Below, piece by piece: positions 51,756 through 59,212 of a DNA stretch of 59,212 bases (its first letter is position 1; each line of letters opens with the position of its first letter). The position numbers and the translations under genes were made by a program. The notes beneath the pieces were generated by a model. The model was not told where the DNA came from and ran no database searches. It was given only the letters and a program-made list of their open reading frames with translations. This DNA comes from a virus. The stretch is taken from IMG/VR virus record IMGVR_UViG_3300036791_001093, positions 1 through 59,212 of that record. The stretch is one strand, 5' to 3'.

Positions 51756-54111
51756 TCTGCATGCCTTTCTCCAGAATGCCCAGCGCCGTATCCACCAGTT
51801 GAGCGTCGGCATTGGCGGTGTTCTTCTGACCCTGGGCGATATTCTTGAACGCGTCAGAGAGTATTTTACGCAGGTTGGCTTCCATGAGTTTGTCTTGCTG
51901 GTCCTGCTGAGTCTGCTGGACCTGGGCCTGGGCCTGCTGACGCCGTGACGCCTCGTCCTCCGTCACCAGAATATCGTCCATGTCCCTGGCCTTGATCTGG
52001 GCCTCGACGAGCTTGCGCTCGTCGACATGGATCATCTGCTCAGGCTTTAACGTTTGCACCAATGAGTCCGCCTGCATGCCGCGAAGTTCCTTGGCCATGA
52101 GAGAAGTTGCACCACGGGCAATAACATCATAGTCGCCATCGGGCGCCTGAGTCGGATTAAACACCCGGTTGAACAGCACCATGGAGTTGATCACGCTCTG
52201 GGTGAACGTATCAAATGAGCGGATAATGTCCTTAAACGGTAAGGCTGCCTCACCCCGCAGCATAGAGGCGCCCGCCGCGGTACGCAGCGGCTCGCTTGCA
52301 ACTTTCTCCATATCGCCGCCAGTTGCCGGGCCAACGAACGTCTCGCTATCGGCGAAACGAAGCCCAAGCTCGACGATCTTGAGAAGACTGTCCAGGTGCG
52401 CATCCACGGAGACGTTGCGCACCGCCGGCCATTGCGCCTCGGGCCCGGAACCTTCGCGATACCAGACTTTGTACGCAGAGATGGCAGTCAGGTCCTGATC
52501 GAGGCGCAGGAGATCAGTGTTGAGCTCGATATTGGGCCCACAGACAACACTCCCATTATCGAGCAGCATGCGCGTCGCGGCGGAAACCATCATCTGGCTG
52601 TCCCTGACAGCCTGAGGTAGTCCAAAGCCGATGGGACTCGTATCGTCCTCGTCAAAGAGAAACGTGTGGATCATCGGCGGGATAGGCACCGACGGCATCT
52701 GGTTGGAAAGTTCTTCCCACGGGTTAAGCCGCGCGCAGATGACATTGGCATCGATCATCCACACCTCTGCGTCGATGAAATCAGAGAGCTTGTCCGCAGG
52801 GACTTCCACGCCAACCTCCTGCAGGAGGCGGCCATCCACCGGGCCGTGCCACACCATGACCTCGTACTTCATCGTCTCACTTTTCATCTCGTTGACGTTG
52901 ACTTTCACGCCCATTGACCGCAGCTCCATCTCGAACTGCTGGGCGCGGTAGTTACCCAGTGCGTAACGCTGGAGATACGAGTCGATCACGTCAGGGAAAA
53001 AATCCGGCTTGGCACCTAGTTCCTTGACCTGAGTCCGACTCATGACATGGCGCACGAAATAGCCGTCCATGCCCTGCAGCGTCTTGGCGGACATGTCGGG
53101 GTAGAAATCCCAGACCGGCAAAAACTCGAAGTAGGGCTTGAAGACGGTTTGCTTGATCGGCTTGACCACTGGTGTCGGCGGCGCCTGGGGTGCAGCCGGC
53201 GGCGCCTGGGGTGCAGCCGGCGGCGGTCCTCCAGGCCCTGGCGGGGCCCCAGGCCCTGGCGTACCACCGTTCATCTGTGGTGGTGGCGCGCCCCCGTTCA
53301 TTTGCGGCATTGGTACACCACCATTCATCTGCGGACCGGGCGGCGGTAGAACCGCCGGAGGCGGCTTAAGCACCTTCCATGTCACGGTTTCCGACTTGCG
53401 CACGAAGGGTCCTCGGAGCACGCCGAGCCCATACATAATACCGCTGCGGATCACCGCGCGGTTCAAGGCCACATAGTCCAGTGCTTGATGTCCGCCAAGC
53501 TCCTGAAGCTGGTCGTCGATGAGCTTGGACAGCTTCTCCGCACGTAAGTCAGCGTAGCGGTCAAGCGCATCCATCACATAGTCGGTAAAGGCAAACGAAT
53601 CAGTCGGGTCGGGTGTGGACACACCGGCTTGTTGATCCTTTTCCTGAGCCAGTGCGATCGCATCCCGGACTTCCTGCGTGGTGATGTCCGGCCATGGCGC
53701 AGCGTGAATTTCCCAGTTGCGCTCATTGCCCTGAAACATCAGGTTCATGATGCGCGCGAGCACGCTGATGCACTTGGTCCGGGTGATCTTAGGGTAAGCC
53801 TTGGACCGGTTAGGCGACATCGCTTTTTCGACCTCGGGATCGTAAATCCCGAGATACTGGCGCTGGTTGGCCAGCCATCTCAATTCCGCAATTCGGCGAT
53901 CGCCGACATATTGCTGGAATATCTGGTTGAAGCGCTGGCCCAGAGTCCGCAGCGACTCAGAAGAGATTTTCCGGACCGGAGGGTCGTTTTCCGGGTCGGG
54001 TGCGCTCTTGGCAGGCGCGGGCGTCGGGATAGAAACCGCCGGCGGCTTGAGCGCCGGGTCGGGGTACGCCTTGGCCGTGTTCAGCGGCGGTTCTGACGTG
54101 AGAAGGGCCAT
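51532..54111 (-). CDS. Portal protein
   Basis: 859 residues. AELRWLANQRQYLGIYDPEV, ITRTKCISVLARIMNLMFQG and LFDEDDTSPIGFGLPQAVRD are typical of portals from phages with N4-gp56-type capsids. A Pro/Gly-rich insert with three PQMNGG units (about 255-315) splits the N-terminal domain. The C-terminus is a Gln-rich helix followed by an Ala/Gly/Pro tail. It forms the dodecameric ring through which DNA is packaged; the terminase gene precedes it. Confidence 0.88.
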   Translation of the reverse strand: MALLTSEPPLNTAKAYPDPALKPPAVSIPTPAPAKSAPDPENDPPVRKISSESLRTLGQRFNQIFQQYVGDRRIAELRWLANQRQYLGIYDPEVEKAMSPNRSKAYPKITRTKCISVLARIMNLMFQGNERNWEIHAAPWPDITTQEVRDAIALAQEKDQQAGVSTPDPTDSFAFTDYVMDALDRYADLRAEKLSKLIDDQLQELGGHQALDYVALNRAVIRSGIMYGLGVLRGPFVRKSETVTWKVLKPPPAVLPPPGPQMNGGVPMPQMNGGAPPPQMNGGTPGPGAPPGPGGPPPAAPQAPPAAPQAPPTPVVKPIKQTVFKPYFEFLPVWDFYPDMSAKTLQGMDGYFVRHVMSRTQVKELGAKPDFFPDVIDSYLQRYALGNYRAQQFEMELRSMGVKVNVNEMKSETMKYEVMVWHGPVDGRLLQEVGVEVPADKLSDFIDAEVWMIDANVICARLNPWEELSNQMPSVPIPPMIHTFLFDEDDTSPIGFGLPQAVRDSQMMVSAATRMLLDNGSVVCGPNIELNTDLLRLDQDLTAISAYKVWYREGSGPEAQWPAVRNVSVDAHLDSLLKIVELGLRFADSETFVGPATGGDMEKVASEPLRTAAGASMLRGEAALPFKDIIRSFDTFTQSVINSMVLFNRVFNPTQAPDGDYDVIARGATSLMAKELRGMQADSLVQTLKPEQMIHVDERKLVEAQIKARDMDDILVTEDEASRRQQAQAQVQQTQQDQQDKLMEANLRKILSDAFKNIAQGQKNTANADAQLVDTALGILEKGMQNELAGPGLPPAGNVGGAGAAPTASSSGNGAPPAGGGLAAALAASAASAGANGAAPAPGGAPAAVPGPPGQGFPQ

Positions 54112-54131
54112 AATATTACCGATAGTTGCAC

Positions 54132-55712
54132 TTACCGAATATGATACGAATTACGCTCAGGTTGACGTTGCCATGGCGCGCCTTGACGCTTGGCTGCCAA
54201 AAAACCTTGTGGCAAGCCATAACGACGTTCTCTACTATTATCACGTGCAAAATAACGGCACATGTACCCGAACGCGTCGCCCGGATGGGAGTAGGCATTC
54301 TTCTCGGGATCATGCCCGCGAAGTGTCTCGCGCCTGAGATCAGCGGCGTAGCGCCAGCCACCCTTGAGCGCGCGGATCAGAATCTGGCAGCTCGGGTCAA
54401 TTTGAAGGGCTGCCCGCCCCTCGATGAGCGTGTTAGTGTAGTGATCGATGGCGTCAAGACGCAGGGGAAGACGGTTGTTGGACTCAACGTCTACTTCATA
54501 ATGCCGGCGAAACACCTTCACGACTGTCCGCTCATCGGTCTGGGTGCGGGAAGCAGCCGCCGGGTCGGCGGCAACGATGACGCGCTGGACCTGGGGAAAG
54601 CGATTGCGCAGGAGTGGCTGAAGTCGTTCCAGGACAAGACGCTCTGCACCCATGCCCTCCTGAATCAGCTCTGCGAAGACTCTTATGCGGCCGTCATAAT
54701 CCTGCTGGCCGACGATCATGGCGGAGCCGGTGATCCCCGGATCGAGGCCCACAACGAGAGGAAAGTAAGGGTTGGGCGTGAGCGTGTTAGGGAGAGCCAC
54801 GTGCAGGTCGGCACGAAAGCCGGGAACCACGGCCTTGCCAGCGATTGAGAATCCCCACTCGGCATCGACGAATTGCCGAACCCAGACTTCACTCTTGCCC
54901 GTGATGGCATCCAGGTAATACTGCTTCCCGCCGGGGAGATTCTCAAGGTTTTCAGCATCGAGTGAGAGCCCGCCCGGCTGGTGGTAGTAGGACGCGATAG
55001 GCTCCAGAGTGGGCTGAGCCCCGATGGCAACGCCTGACGCGCCCGCCCATGCCGCGACGTCTCCCTGCGTATCGGGGACCCGGGATGGTGTGGCGGCGCC
55101 CGGCAGGCGCTTGTAGCGCCGCACCGCGGGACCGTGCAGGTAGTCGTGCCACCACACATCTTCGGTGCCGGGGTTAGATGACCCCCACATCCCCCAGATG
55201 GTGACCGGTGTGCCATCGGGCTGACGGTAGCGGCCTAATCGCGCGGATAAGGCATCAACAATCGCCTTGGGGAGCTCGACGAACTCGTCGATAATCGCAA
55301 AGTTGATCTCAAGGCTCAGGACGCGGCGGACGTCGTCGGGGGTGTCGAGGGGGCGGAAGAGGACCTGGCACTCGACCATGTCGCCAGGCTGGCCGAAGCG
55401 CAGCGTGAATATCTTGTCGGTGGCGCTCCAGGTGCCGGCCACGCCGTCCTTGAACCAGTAATCCCAGGAAGCAAGAGTCGTGTCCTTGAGCATCGGCAGG
55501 GTGTTGCGGACGATGACAGCTTTCGTCCGGCGGACTCCGTCCGGAGACGGGGTCTGTTTCATCGCCATGTAGACGAGCTTGAAAAAGAGTGCCGTGGTCT
55601 TGGCGCTGCCGACCGGCCCCACGATCCAGGTGTAGAAGAGCGCCTGGTAGCGAAAGTCCTTGATGAACGCTTTGATGGTAGGCGCTGGCTTGTAATCGAG
55701 GATGCTGGTCAT
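54132..55712 (-). CDS. Terminase large subunit
   Basis: 526 residues. GPVGSAKTT at 32-40 is Walker A and INFAIIDEF at 136-144 Walker B. LVVGLDPGITGSAMIVG at about 317 is the first acidic motif of the RNase H-like nuclease, followed by VIVAADPAAAS and HPGDAFGYMCRY near the end. It pumps and cuts DNA at packaging. The small subunit lies at 58026, separated by a tail fibre gene and small proteins. Confidence 0.93.
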   Translation of the reverse strand: MTSILDYKPAPTIKAFIKDFRYQALFYTWIVGPVGSAKTTALFFKLVYMAMKQTPSPDGVRRTKAVIVRNTLPMLKDTTLASWDYWFKDGVAGTWSATDKIFTLRFGQPGDMVECQVLFRPLDTPDDVRRVLSLEINFAIIDEFVELPKAIVDALSARLGRYRQPDGTPVTIWGMWGSSNPGTEDVWWHDYLHGPAVRRYKRLPGAATPSRVPDTQGDVAAWAGASGVAIGAQPTLEPIASYYHQPGGLSLDAENLENLPGGKQYYLDAITGKSEVWVRQFVDAEWGFSIAGKAVVPGFRADLHVALPNTLTPNPYFPLVVGLDPGITGSAMIVGQQDYDGRIRVFAELIQEGMGAERLVLERLQPLLRNRFPQVQRVIVAADPAAASRTQTDERTVVKVFRRHYEVDVESNNRLPLRLDAIDHYTNTLIEGRAALQIDPSCQILIRALKGGWRYAADLRRETLRGHDPEKNAYSHPGDAFGYMCRYFARDNSRERRYGLPQGFLAAKRQGAPWQRQPERNSYHIR

Positions 55713-55765
55713 TCCATATATCGAAGATGGTTGGCTCCGGGTGTAACCCGGGGCTGGCCATCTAC

Positions 55766-55954
55766 CTACTTCTTGGCGGCCGGTGGGGGTTCGTCAGTTT
55801 GAGTTTTATGAAACTCAGCGCGCGTTGCGTCCACTCGCGAGTCTTGCTCCAGATATTCCTGCTCGTTGCCCTTGTTGAGGTCACCGCAATACCCGTCGCC
55901 ATATTCCCCTGATTGGGAGTTATAGTAGTCCTGCCACGGTTCTCTGACGGCCAT
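55766..55954 (-). CDS. Small hydrophilic protein
   Basis: 62 residues, acidic, Tyr-rich (WQDYYNSQSGEYGDGYCGDL), Lys/Pro end. It stands before the terminase. Likely a head or packaging accessory; no recognised family. Confidence 0.6.
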   Translation of the reverse strand: MAVREPWQDYYNSQSGEYGDGYCGDLNKGNEQEYLEQDSRVDATRAEFHKTQTDEPPPAAKK

Positions 55955-55963
55955 GTTCGCCTC

Positions 55964-56152
55964 CTATTGCTTTCTATCTGACTTTGCCTTTAGCGCCCCT
56001 TTACGCAGCGGAAGTTTGCTGAGGTCGCGACCCTTGTCAGCCTTGCTGAAGTCCTTACCCACTTTCCGGGAAATACCCACCCGTCTGGCAGCCTCAGGGT
56101 CGTGGGCAACCATCTCCATCAGATTGTGCTGCTTCTTGCTCGTTGAAGGCAT
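55964..56152 (-). CDS. Small basic conserved phage protein
   Basis: 62 residues beginning PSTSKKQHNLMEMVAHDPEA and ending Lys/Arg-rich. The S-K-K-Q-H opening is widespread among small phage proteins near terminase genes. It may bind DNA. Its start overlaps the end of the next upstream gene by 59 bases. Confidence 0.7.
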   Translation of the reverse strand: MPSTSKKQHNLMEMVAHDPEAARRVGISRKVGKDFSKADKGRDLSKLPLRKGALKAKSDRKQ

Positions 56153-56381
56153 TGCGGAACCCTCTCATTGGCGTGGGGGGCGCGGTCGTGGATCGAGACG
56201 GGTCTGGTGGCGGTGCTTGCACACTCACTTGCATGCTCGCTTGCTCGGCCATGTTGAGCTTATTATGCCAATGCACCGCGGCCTCGGCCGCCTGCATGCC
56301 CGAGTGCAGCACGGCGCGGTGCAGCAGCTGGCGCAGCGCCAGCAGTTCCTCCTGTGTGGCCTGGATGGTGACAGTGATCAT
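56094..56381 (-). CDS. Small helical protein
   Basis: 95 residues from ATG 56381 (ITVTIQATQEELLALRQLLH). An N-terminal strand and Leu-rich helix are followed by a Pro/Ser/Thr-rich linker. It overlaps the next gene by 59 bases. Unknown; probably a packaging-region accessory. Confidence 0.58.
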   Translation of the reverse strand: MITVTIQATQEELLALRQLLHRAVLHSGMQAAEAAVHWHNKLNMAEQASMQVSVQAPPPDPSRSTTAPPTPMRGFRNAFNEQEAAQSDGDGCPRP

Positions 56382-56422
56382 CAGCCCACTCTCGCTCCCC
56401 AGCACTCGTTCAAGGCGCGTCC

Positions 56423-57823
56423 TCAGACGATCGCCGTTGTTGTGCCGCCATGGCGGAAGTTAAGATGCGTGCCGTCGTACCACATGTCGCCATCGGCCGG
56501 CGTGGCCGGCGTGGCACCCGCCGCCATGTTGAGATGCGCCGCTGCTGTCGTGCTGGCCCGGATAGACAGCACAGCGCCCGGCGCTTGCACACCAATACCG
56601 ATCAGGCCGGCCGAGACGGTGTTGCCGGTGCTGGTGTTGCCCGTGCCGTAGATGATATTGGCGATGTTGAGCTGACCGCTGGCGGTTGCCGAAGGGGCGC
56701 TCGAGTTGTAGCCAATGACGACATTGTTGGTACCGGTGGTGATGTTGTTTGCGGCAGCATAGCCAAGAGCGACGTTGTTGGAGCCGTTATTGTTCAGCAG
56801 AGCTTGATAGCCAACCGCTGTTGAATTACCCGGCGCGGTGGCTCCGACGCCCTGCATGGCATTGGCGCCGATGGCCACGTTGGTGCCACCGGTTGTGTTG
56901 GCGGTGAGAGCACCTGCACCGATCGCGACATTGTTAACCCCTGTCGTGTTCGCCGTCAGGGCCACGTTCCCCACTGCGACATTGCCCGCAGCACTGCTGT
57001 TCAGCAGGGTGCCTTGTCCGACCCCCACCGAGTTGCGCGGTGTGGTGGCCGAGGCGCCGCTCATCGAGTTGTAGCCGATCGCGACATTGCCACCCTGCGT
57101 GTAGTTATAGTTTGCCAGGGCCGCGTATCCGATGGCGACGTTCTGGCCTATCGTGGTCGCGGTTTGCAGCGCATTGGTGCCGATGGCGACGCTATAGTTG
57201 CCCGTCGTGTTGGCGGCGAGAGCGTTGGGTCCGATGGCGATGTTATCCGTTCCAGTCATCGTCAGATTGCCAGATCGCCCCAGGAACAAATCGTTGGATG
57301 CAGTGATCATCTGCAGGGCGTTGACACCGTTGTACTGATAGGCGCCGCTAGCGGCGACGTTGGGATTGCCTGATGCGATTGTAAAATTGGCAGCTTCGCC
57401 AAAAACTCCAGCATTGTCGTAAGCAACCTGCCCTGACGTGCCGCCAGTGATGGGTGTGGTACCAACAGCAATCGTTGTTGTGCCGCCAGTGCCCCCAGAT
57501 GTTTGCGAATAAATCCAGCGGGTTTGTTCACGCGGCGCGAACGGTAAGGCGAGCGCCAGGTTCCAGCCGCCGGCGGCGATGGTGTTGAGCTCGTTTTCAA
57601 GACCCTGCGGATCGTTGGCGTACCACAGCTGGTCAAGCACTTTGTACGATGCGGTCACGCCAGTTGCTCCTTGAACAAATATCCAGCGGGTCTGTTCACG
57701 TGACGCACGCGGCAGGGCGATCTGCAGGTTCAAACCGGTGGCACCAAGGCTGTTGAGCTCGGCCTCAAGCCCCGCGGGGTCGTTGGCATACCACAGCCTG
57801 TCGAGCACTTTGTAGGTGGACAT
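56423..57823 (-). CDS. Tail fibre with trimeric-autotransporter-like head repeats
   Basis: 466 residues. Two N-terminal copies (about 5-58 and 61-112) of KVLDxLWYANDPxGLExELN ... REQTRWI are followed by about ten units of the NxAIGxxAL type (NVAIGYAALANYN, NNVAIGAGALTANTTG), the left-handed parallel head repeats of YadA/Hia-like adhesins. The end DGDMWYDGTHLNFRHGG is common in phage fibre tips. The gene lies between the two terminase subunits, an unusual place for a fibre. It may bind the host surface. Confidence 0.8.
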   Translation of the reverse strand: MSTYKVLDRLWYANDPAGLEAELNSLGATGLNLQIALPRASREQTRWIFVQGATGVTASYKVLDQLWYANDPQGLENELNTIAAGGWNLALALPFAPREQTRWIYSQTSGGTGGTTTIAVGTTPITGGTSGQVAYDNAGVFGEAANFTIASGNPNVAASGAYQYNGVNALQMITASNDLFLGRSGNLTMTGTDNIAIGPNALAANTTGNYSVAIGTNALQTATTIGQNVAIGYAALANYNYTQGGNVAIGYNSMSGASATTPRNSVGVGQGTLLNSSAAGNVAVGNVALTANTTGVNNVAIGAGALTANTTGGTNVAIGANAMQGVGATAPGNSTAVGYQALLNNNGSNNVALGYAAANNITTGTNNVVIGYNSSAPSATASGQLNIANIIYGTGNTSTGNTVSAGLIGIGVQAPGAVLSIRASTTAAAHLNMAAGATPATPADGDMWYDGTHLNFRHGGTTTAIV

Positions 57824-57832
57824 CCTGGTTCC

Positions 57833-58024
57833 CTACCCTTGCGGCCGGCACGTCTTCGCCAGCAACTCAACGACTCTAGCCCATTGTGCCCGCTCGCTCA
57901 CGGTAACGTAAGCCAGAAATCCGATGAAGACCAAATTGAACACCAGCAGCGCCAGTACCATGGGCGCTGCTTTGAGTGCATCGATCGCCGACCTGGCTGT
58001 GTCGGAGACGGGGCCGGGGTTCAC
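57833..58024 (-). CDS. Small membrane protein beside terminase small subunit
   Basis: 63 residues from a GTG two bases after the terminase small subunit stop, with GGGGA before it. A helical start, one hydrophobic helix (PMVLALLVFNLVFIGFLAYV) and a basic end (KTCRPQG). Possibly a holin or spanin-like protein of the late operon, though the endolysin lies elsewhere. Confidence 0.6.
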   Translation of the reverse strand: MNPGPVSDTARSAIDALKAAPMVLALLVFNLVFIGFLAYVTVSERAQWARVVELLAKTCRPQG

Positions 58025-58025
58025 T

Positions 58026-58481
58026 TCAGTCCCCGAGGTGAAGGTTGATCGTGAGGCCGACCGCGGCCAGTGCGGCGGCTCTGGTGCTGGCAGTTGCCTT
58101 CTGTTCGACACTGGCGTCAAGCCCAGCGGCGCGGACCGTAAATTTTATGAGGTCGGCTTTCACTGCGGCGGGCACTTGATCCAGGGGCTTGTGAATCAAG
58201 GCCCAGCTCGTTTTCAGTAATTCCTCGCTCTGAGCGCGCGCTTTCAATTTGAATGAGGCGCCTTCCTCCTGAAGTGTCTCGGTTGCCTGAGTGACTGCCC
58301 GCCGGAAAGCTGAGTCATTGCGAAGACGCTCGTACTCGAAGCGGCCGATGCCGTAGGCGGCGCAGATGTCCTTGACGGGCTGCTGACGCAGCGCGAGCTC
58401 CAGCGGGAGACTGGGAGGCCAGCCCAGAGTCGCCGGATCAGCAACTAAATCCATGTATTGTATAGGGCCGTTGCTATTCAT
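58026..58481 (-). CDS. Terminase small subunit
   Basis: 151 residues from ATG 58481; an upstream TTG extends it to 58517. DPATLGWPPSLPLELALRQQ ... IGRFEYERLRNDSAFRRAV has a helix-turn-helix-like start and a long helical middle (ATETLQEEGASFKLKARAQS), as in small terminase subunits of related podoviruses. It recognises the packaging site on concatemeric DNA. It is the first gene of the leftward late block. Confidence 0.78.
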   Translation of the reverse strand: MNSNGPIQYMDLVADPATLGWPPSLPLELALRQQPVKDICAAYGIGRFEYERLRNDSAFRRAVTQATETLQEEGASFKLKARAQSEELLKTSWALIHKPLDQVPAAVKADLIKFTVRAAGLDASVEQKATASTRAAALAAVGLTINLHLGD

Positions 58482-58494
58482 GCGTGGGACTCTA

Positions 58495-58515
58495 GCACGC
58501 GGGTTGCGTGTGCTC
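58495..58515. other. Hairpin in the leader of the late block
   Basis: AGCACGCG and CGTGTGCT pair with one mismatch around GGTTG, just before the terminase small subunit start on the minus strand. Possibly a leader structure; no function can be assigned. Confidence 0.4.
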
Positions 58516-58562
58516 AACTATGACATAATTTGTAGTGGTTTATTTTTTAGTAAAAAAATTTT

Positions 58563-58645
58563 TTGTACGTAATTTGTTTGGTTGGTCAGAAAACAGGAAA
58601 ATCCTTGTACGTAATTTGTTTGGTTGGCCAGAAAACAGGAAAATT
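58563..58645. repeat. Two 42-bp tandem direct repeats between divergent operons
   Basis: The unit begins TTGTACGTAATTTGTTTGG and runs 42 bases; the second copy starts at 58605 and differs by one base within the shared part. They lie in the AT-rich gap 58518-58735 between the leftward late genes and the rightward gene at 58826. The same gap shows an A/T run near 58546-58564 but no clear consensus promoter for the late genes. The repeats could be a packaging site, an origin element or regulator sites. Confidence 0.8.
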
Positions 58646-58735
58646 CTACGTTGGACCAGCAAGTTAGCAGCAGACCTCGCGCGCTGCCCCCTTCTACCGG
58701 CCGGGGTAGATGGGTAAGAATTCCTATTCCGGACC

Positions 58736-58752
58736 TGTTACATCGTGTAACA
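58736..58752. promoter_or_regulatory. 17-bp palindrome, copy 7
   Basis: TGTTACATCGTGTAACA, perfect arms, ends nine bases before the -35 element at 58762. A protein bound here could block or activate this promoter. Confidence 0.75.
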
Positions 58753-58761
58753 CAAGCCGAT

Positions 58762-58792
58762 TTGACAAATCAATCAAATGGTGTACTATGAT
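58762..58792 (+). promoter_or_regulatory. Sigma70-like promoter of the right-end gene
   Basis: TTGACA at 58762-58767 with TATGAT at 58787-58792 (19-bp spacing) or TACTAT at 58784-58789 (16 bp). Less perfect than the promoter at 3276. It precedes the gene starting at 58826. Confidence 0.65.
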
Positions 58793-58825
58793 GGCAGTTA
58801 AATGACTGAACAAAGGACCCATCCA

Positions 58826-59212
58826 ATGACTAACAACGTGACCAAACTCCAGGTACTGCCAAAGGCAAAGACGCCATCGCCACGCCGCAAGACGAAGACA
58901 GCGCTACGCCATACCATGATGACGTCGTGCGCCATTGGCGCGGTCGCCGTCACACTGACAGGCTTAAGCCTGTCTCACTTGGCCCATGGCATTGAGCTCG
59001 TTACGAGCTCGCCTAGCTGGCAAGCGTGGGCAATGGCCTGCGGCATAGACCTGGGGTTTGTCGCCCTAGAATTGGCAATGGTTACCGCAGGGGACAAGCT
59101 TCGGAAGCAAATCGCAAGATTGGCGAACCCGACAATCATCGGCACGCTGGCCGGATCGGCAACGCTCAACGCCTTCGCCTTTGCCGCTGGGGCAAGCGGC
59201 TTAGGGCAACAG
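58826..59212 (+). CDS. Membrane protein, cut by window end
   Basis: 129 codons are visible and the frame stays open to the edge. A basic Lys/Pro N-terminus (about 1-30) leads to a hydrophobic segment (CAIGAVAVTLTGLSLSHLAH), a second one (CGIDLGFVALELAMVTAG), a basic loop (DKLRKQIARLAN) and a third (IIGTLAGSATLNAFAFAAG). The gene has its own promoter and palindrome and opens a rightward unit. A multi-pass inner-membrane protein of unknown function; it may continue into an early operon outside this window. Confidence 0.75.
   Translation, partial: MTNNVTKLQVLPKAKTPSPRRKTKTALRHTMMTSCAIGAVAVTLTGLSLSHLAHGIELVTSSPSWQAWAMACGIDLGFVALELAMVTAGDKLRKQIARLANPTIIGTLAGSATLNAFAFAAGASGLGQQ

Noticed and set aside
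54126-56651. Two + strand frames of 240 and 232 codons opposite terminase and neighbours
   Set aside because: Terminase motifs are clear on the other strand and these translations have no domains or ribosome-binding sites.
59180-59212. Circular joining of the window's end to its start
   Set aside because: Reading the right-end gene across the junction gives an open but unconvincing continuation; no terminal repeat was seen, so closure cannot be claimed.

Overview
The window looks like most or all of the genome of a tailed bacteriophage. Large and small terminase, portal, scaffold, an N4-gp56-type major capsid protein, a head-tail adaptor and a 2230-residue internal virion or ejection protein lie beside a complete replication set. 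No tail tube, sheath or tape-measure gene was recognised, which favours a podovirus-like particle. No integrase, excisionase, transposase, tRNA or phage RNA polymerase was recognised, so a virulent life style using host RNA polymerase is the simplest reading. GC-rich codon use and several small-protein families suggest an alphaproteobacterial, perhaps rhizobial, host; this is inference.

Layout. Positions 1-721 are non-coding and AT-rich, with a long imperfect dyad, iteron-like repeats and a strong hairpin (origin or control region). From 722 to 22829 all genes are on the + strand: small early proteins, a consensus sigma70 promoter, a MoxR-type ATPase / VWA-like metallopeptidase / DUF3150 set, an HNH endonuclease, family A DNA polymerase with an intein, MT-A70 methyltransferase, DEDD exonuclease, Cas4-like nuclease, VRR-NUC nuclease, SNF2-type helicase, a probable ssDNA-binding protein and a primase-helicase. 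From 58481 down to 22826 the virion genes run on the - strand. This block is interrupted at 33230-37358 by a + strand island holding tiny membrane proteins, a processive family 2 glycosyltransferase, an HlyD-like membrane fusion protein and an endolysin. At the right end a + strand gene with its own promoter runs off the window.

How it fits together. Seven copies of a 17-bp palindrome (consensus TGTTACAYSRTGTAACA) are spread over the early region and the right-end promoter and look like a shared control site. Many early genes share one ribosome-binding cassette (GGAGTGACTGAMC-ATG).

The two most unusual features are an HNH endonuclease gene nested inside the polymerase intein in a different reading frame from the intein, and a glycosyltransferase/HlyD pair that resembles a bacterial polysaccharide synthase-export module placed in the lysis region. 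All functional names rest on motif reading by eye; no database search was possible.
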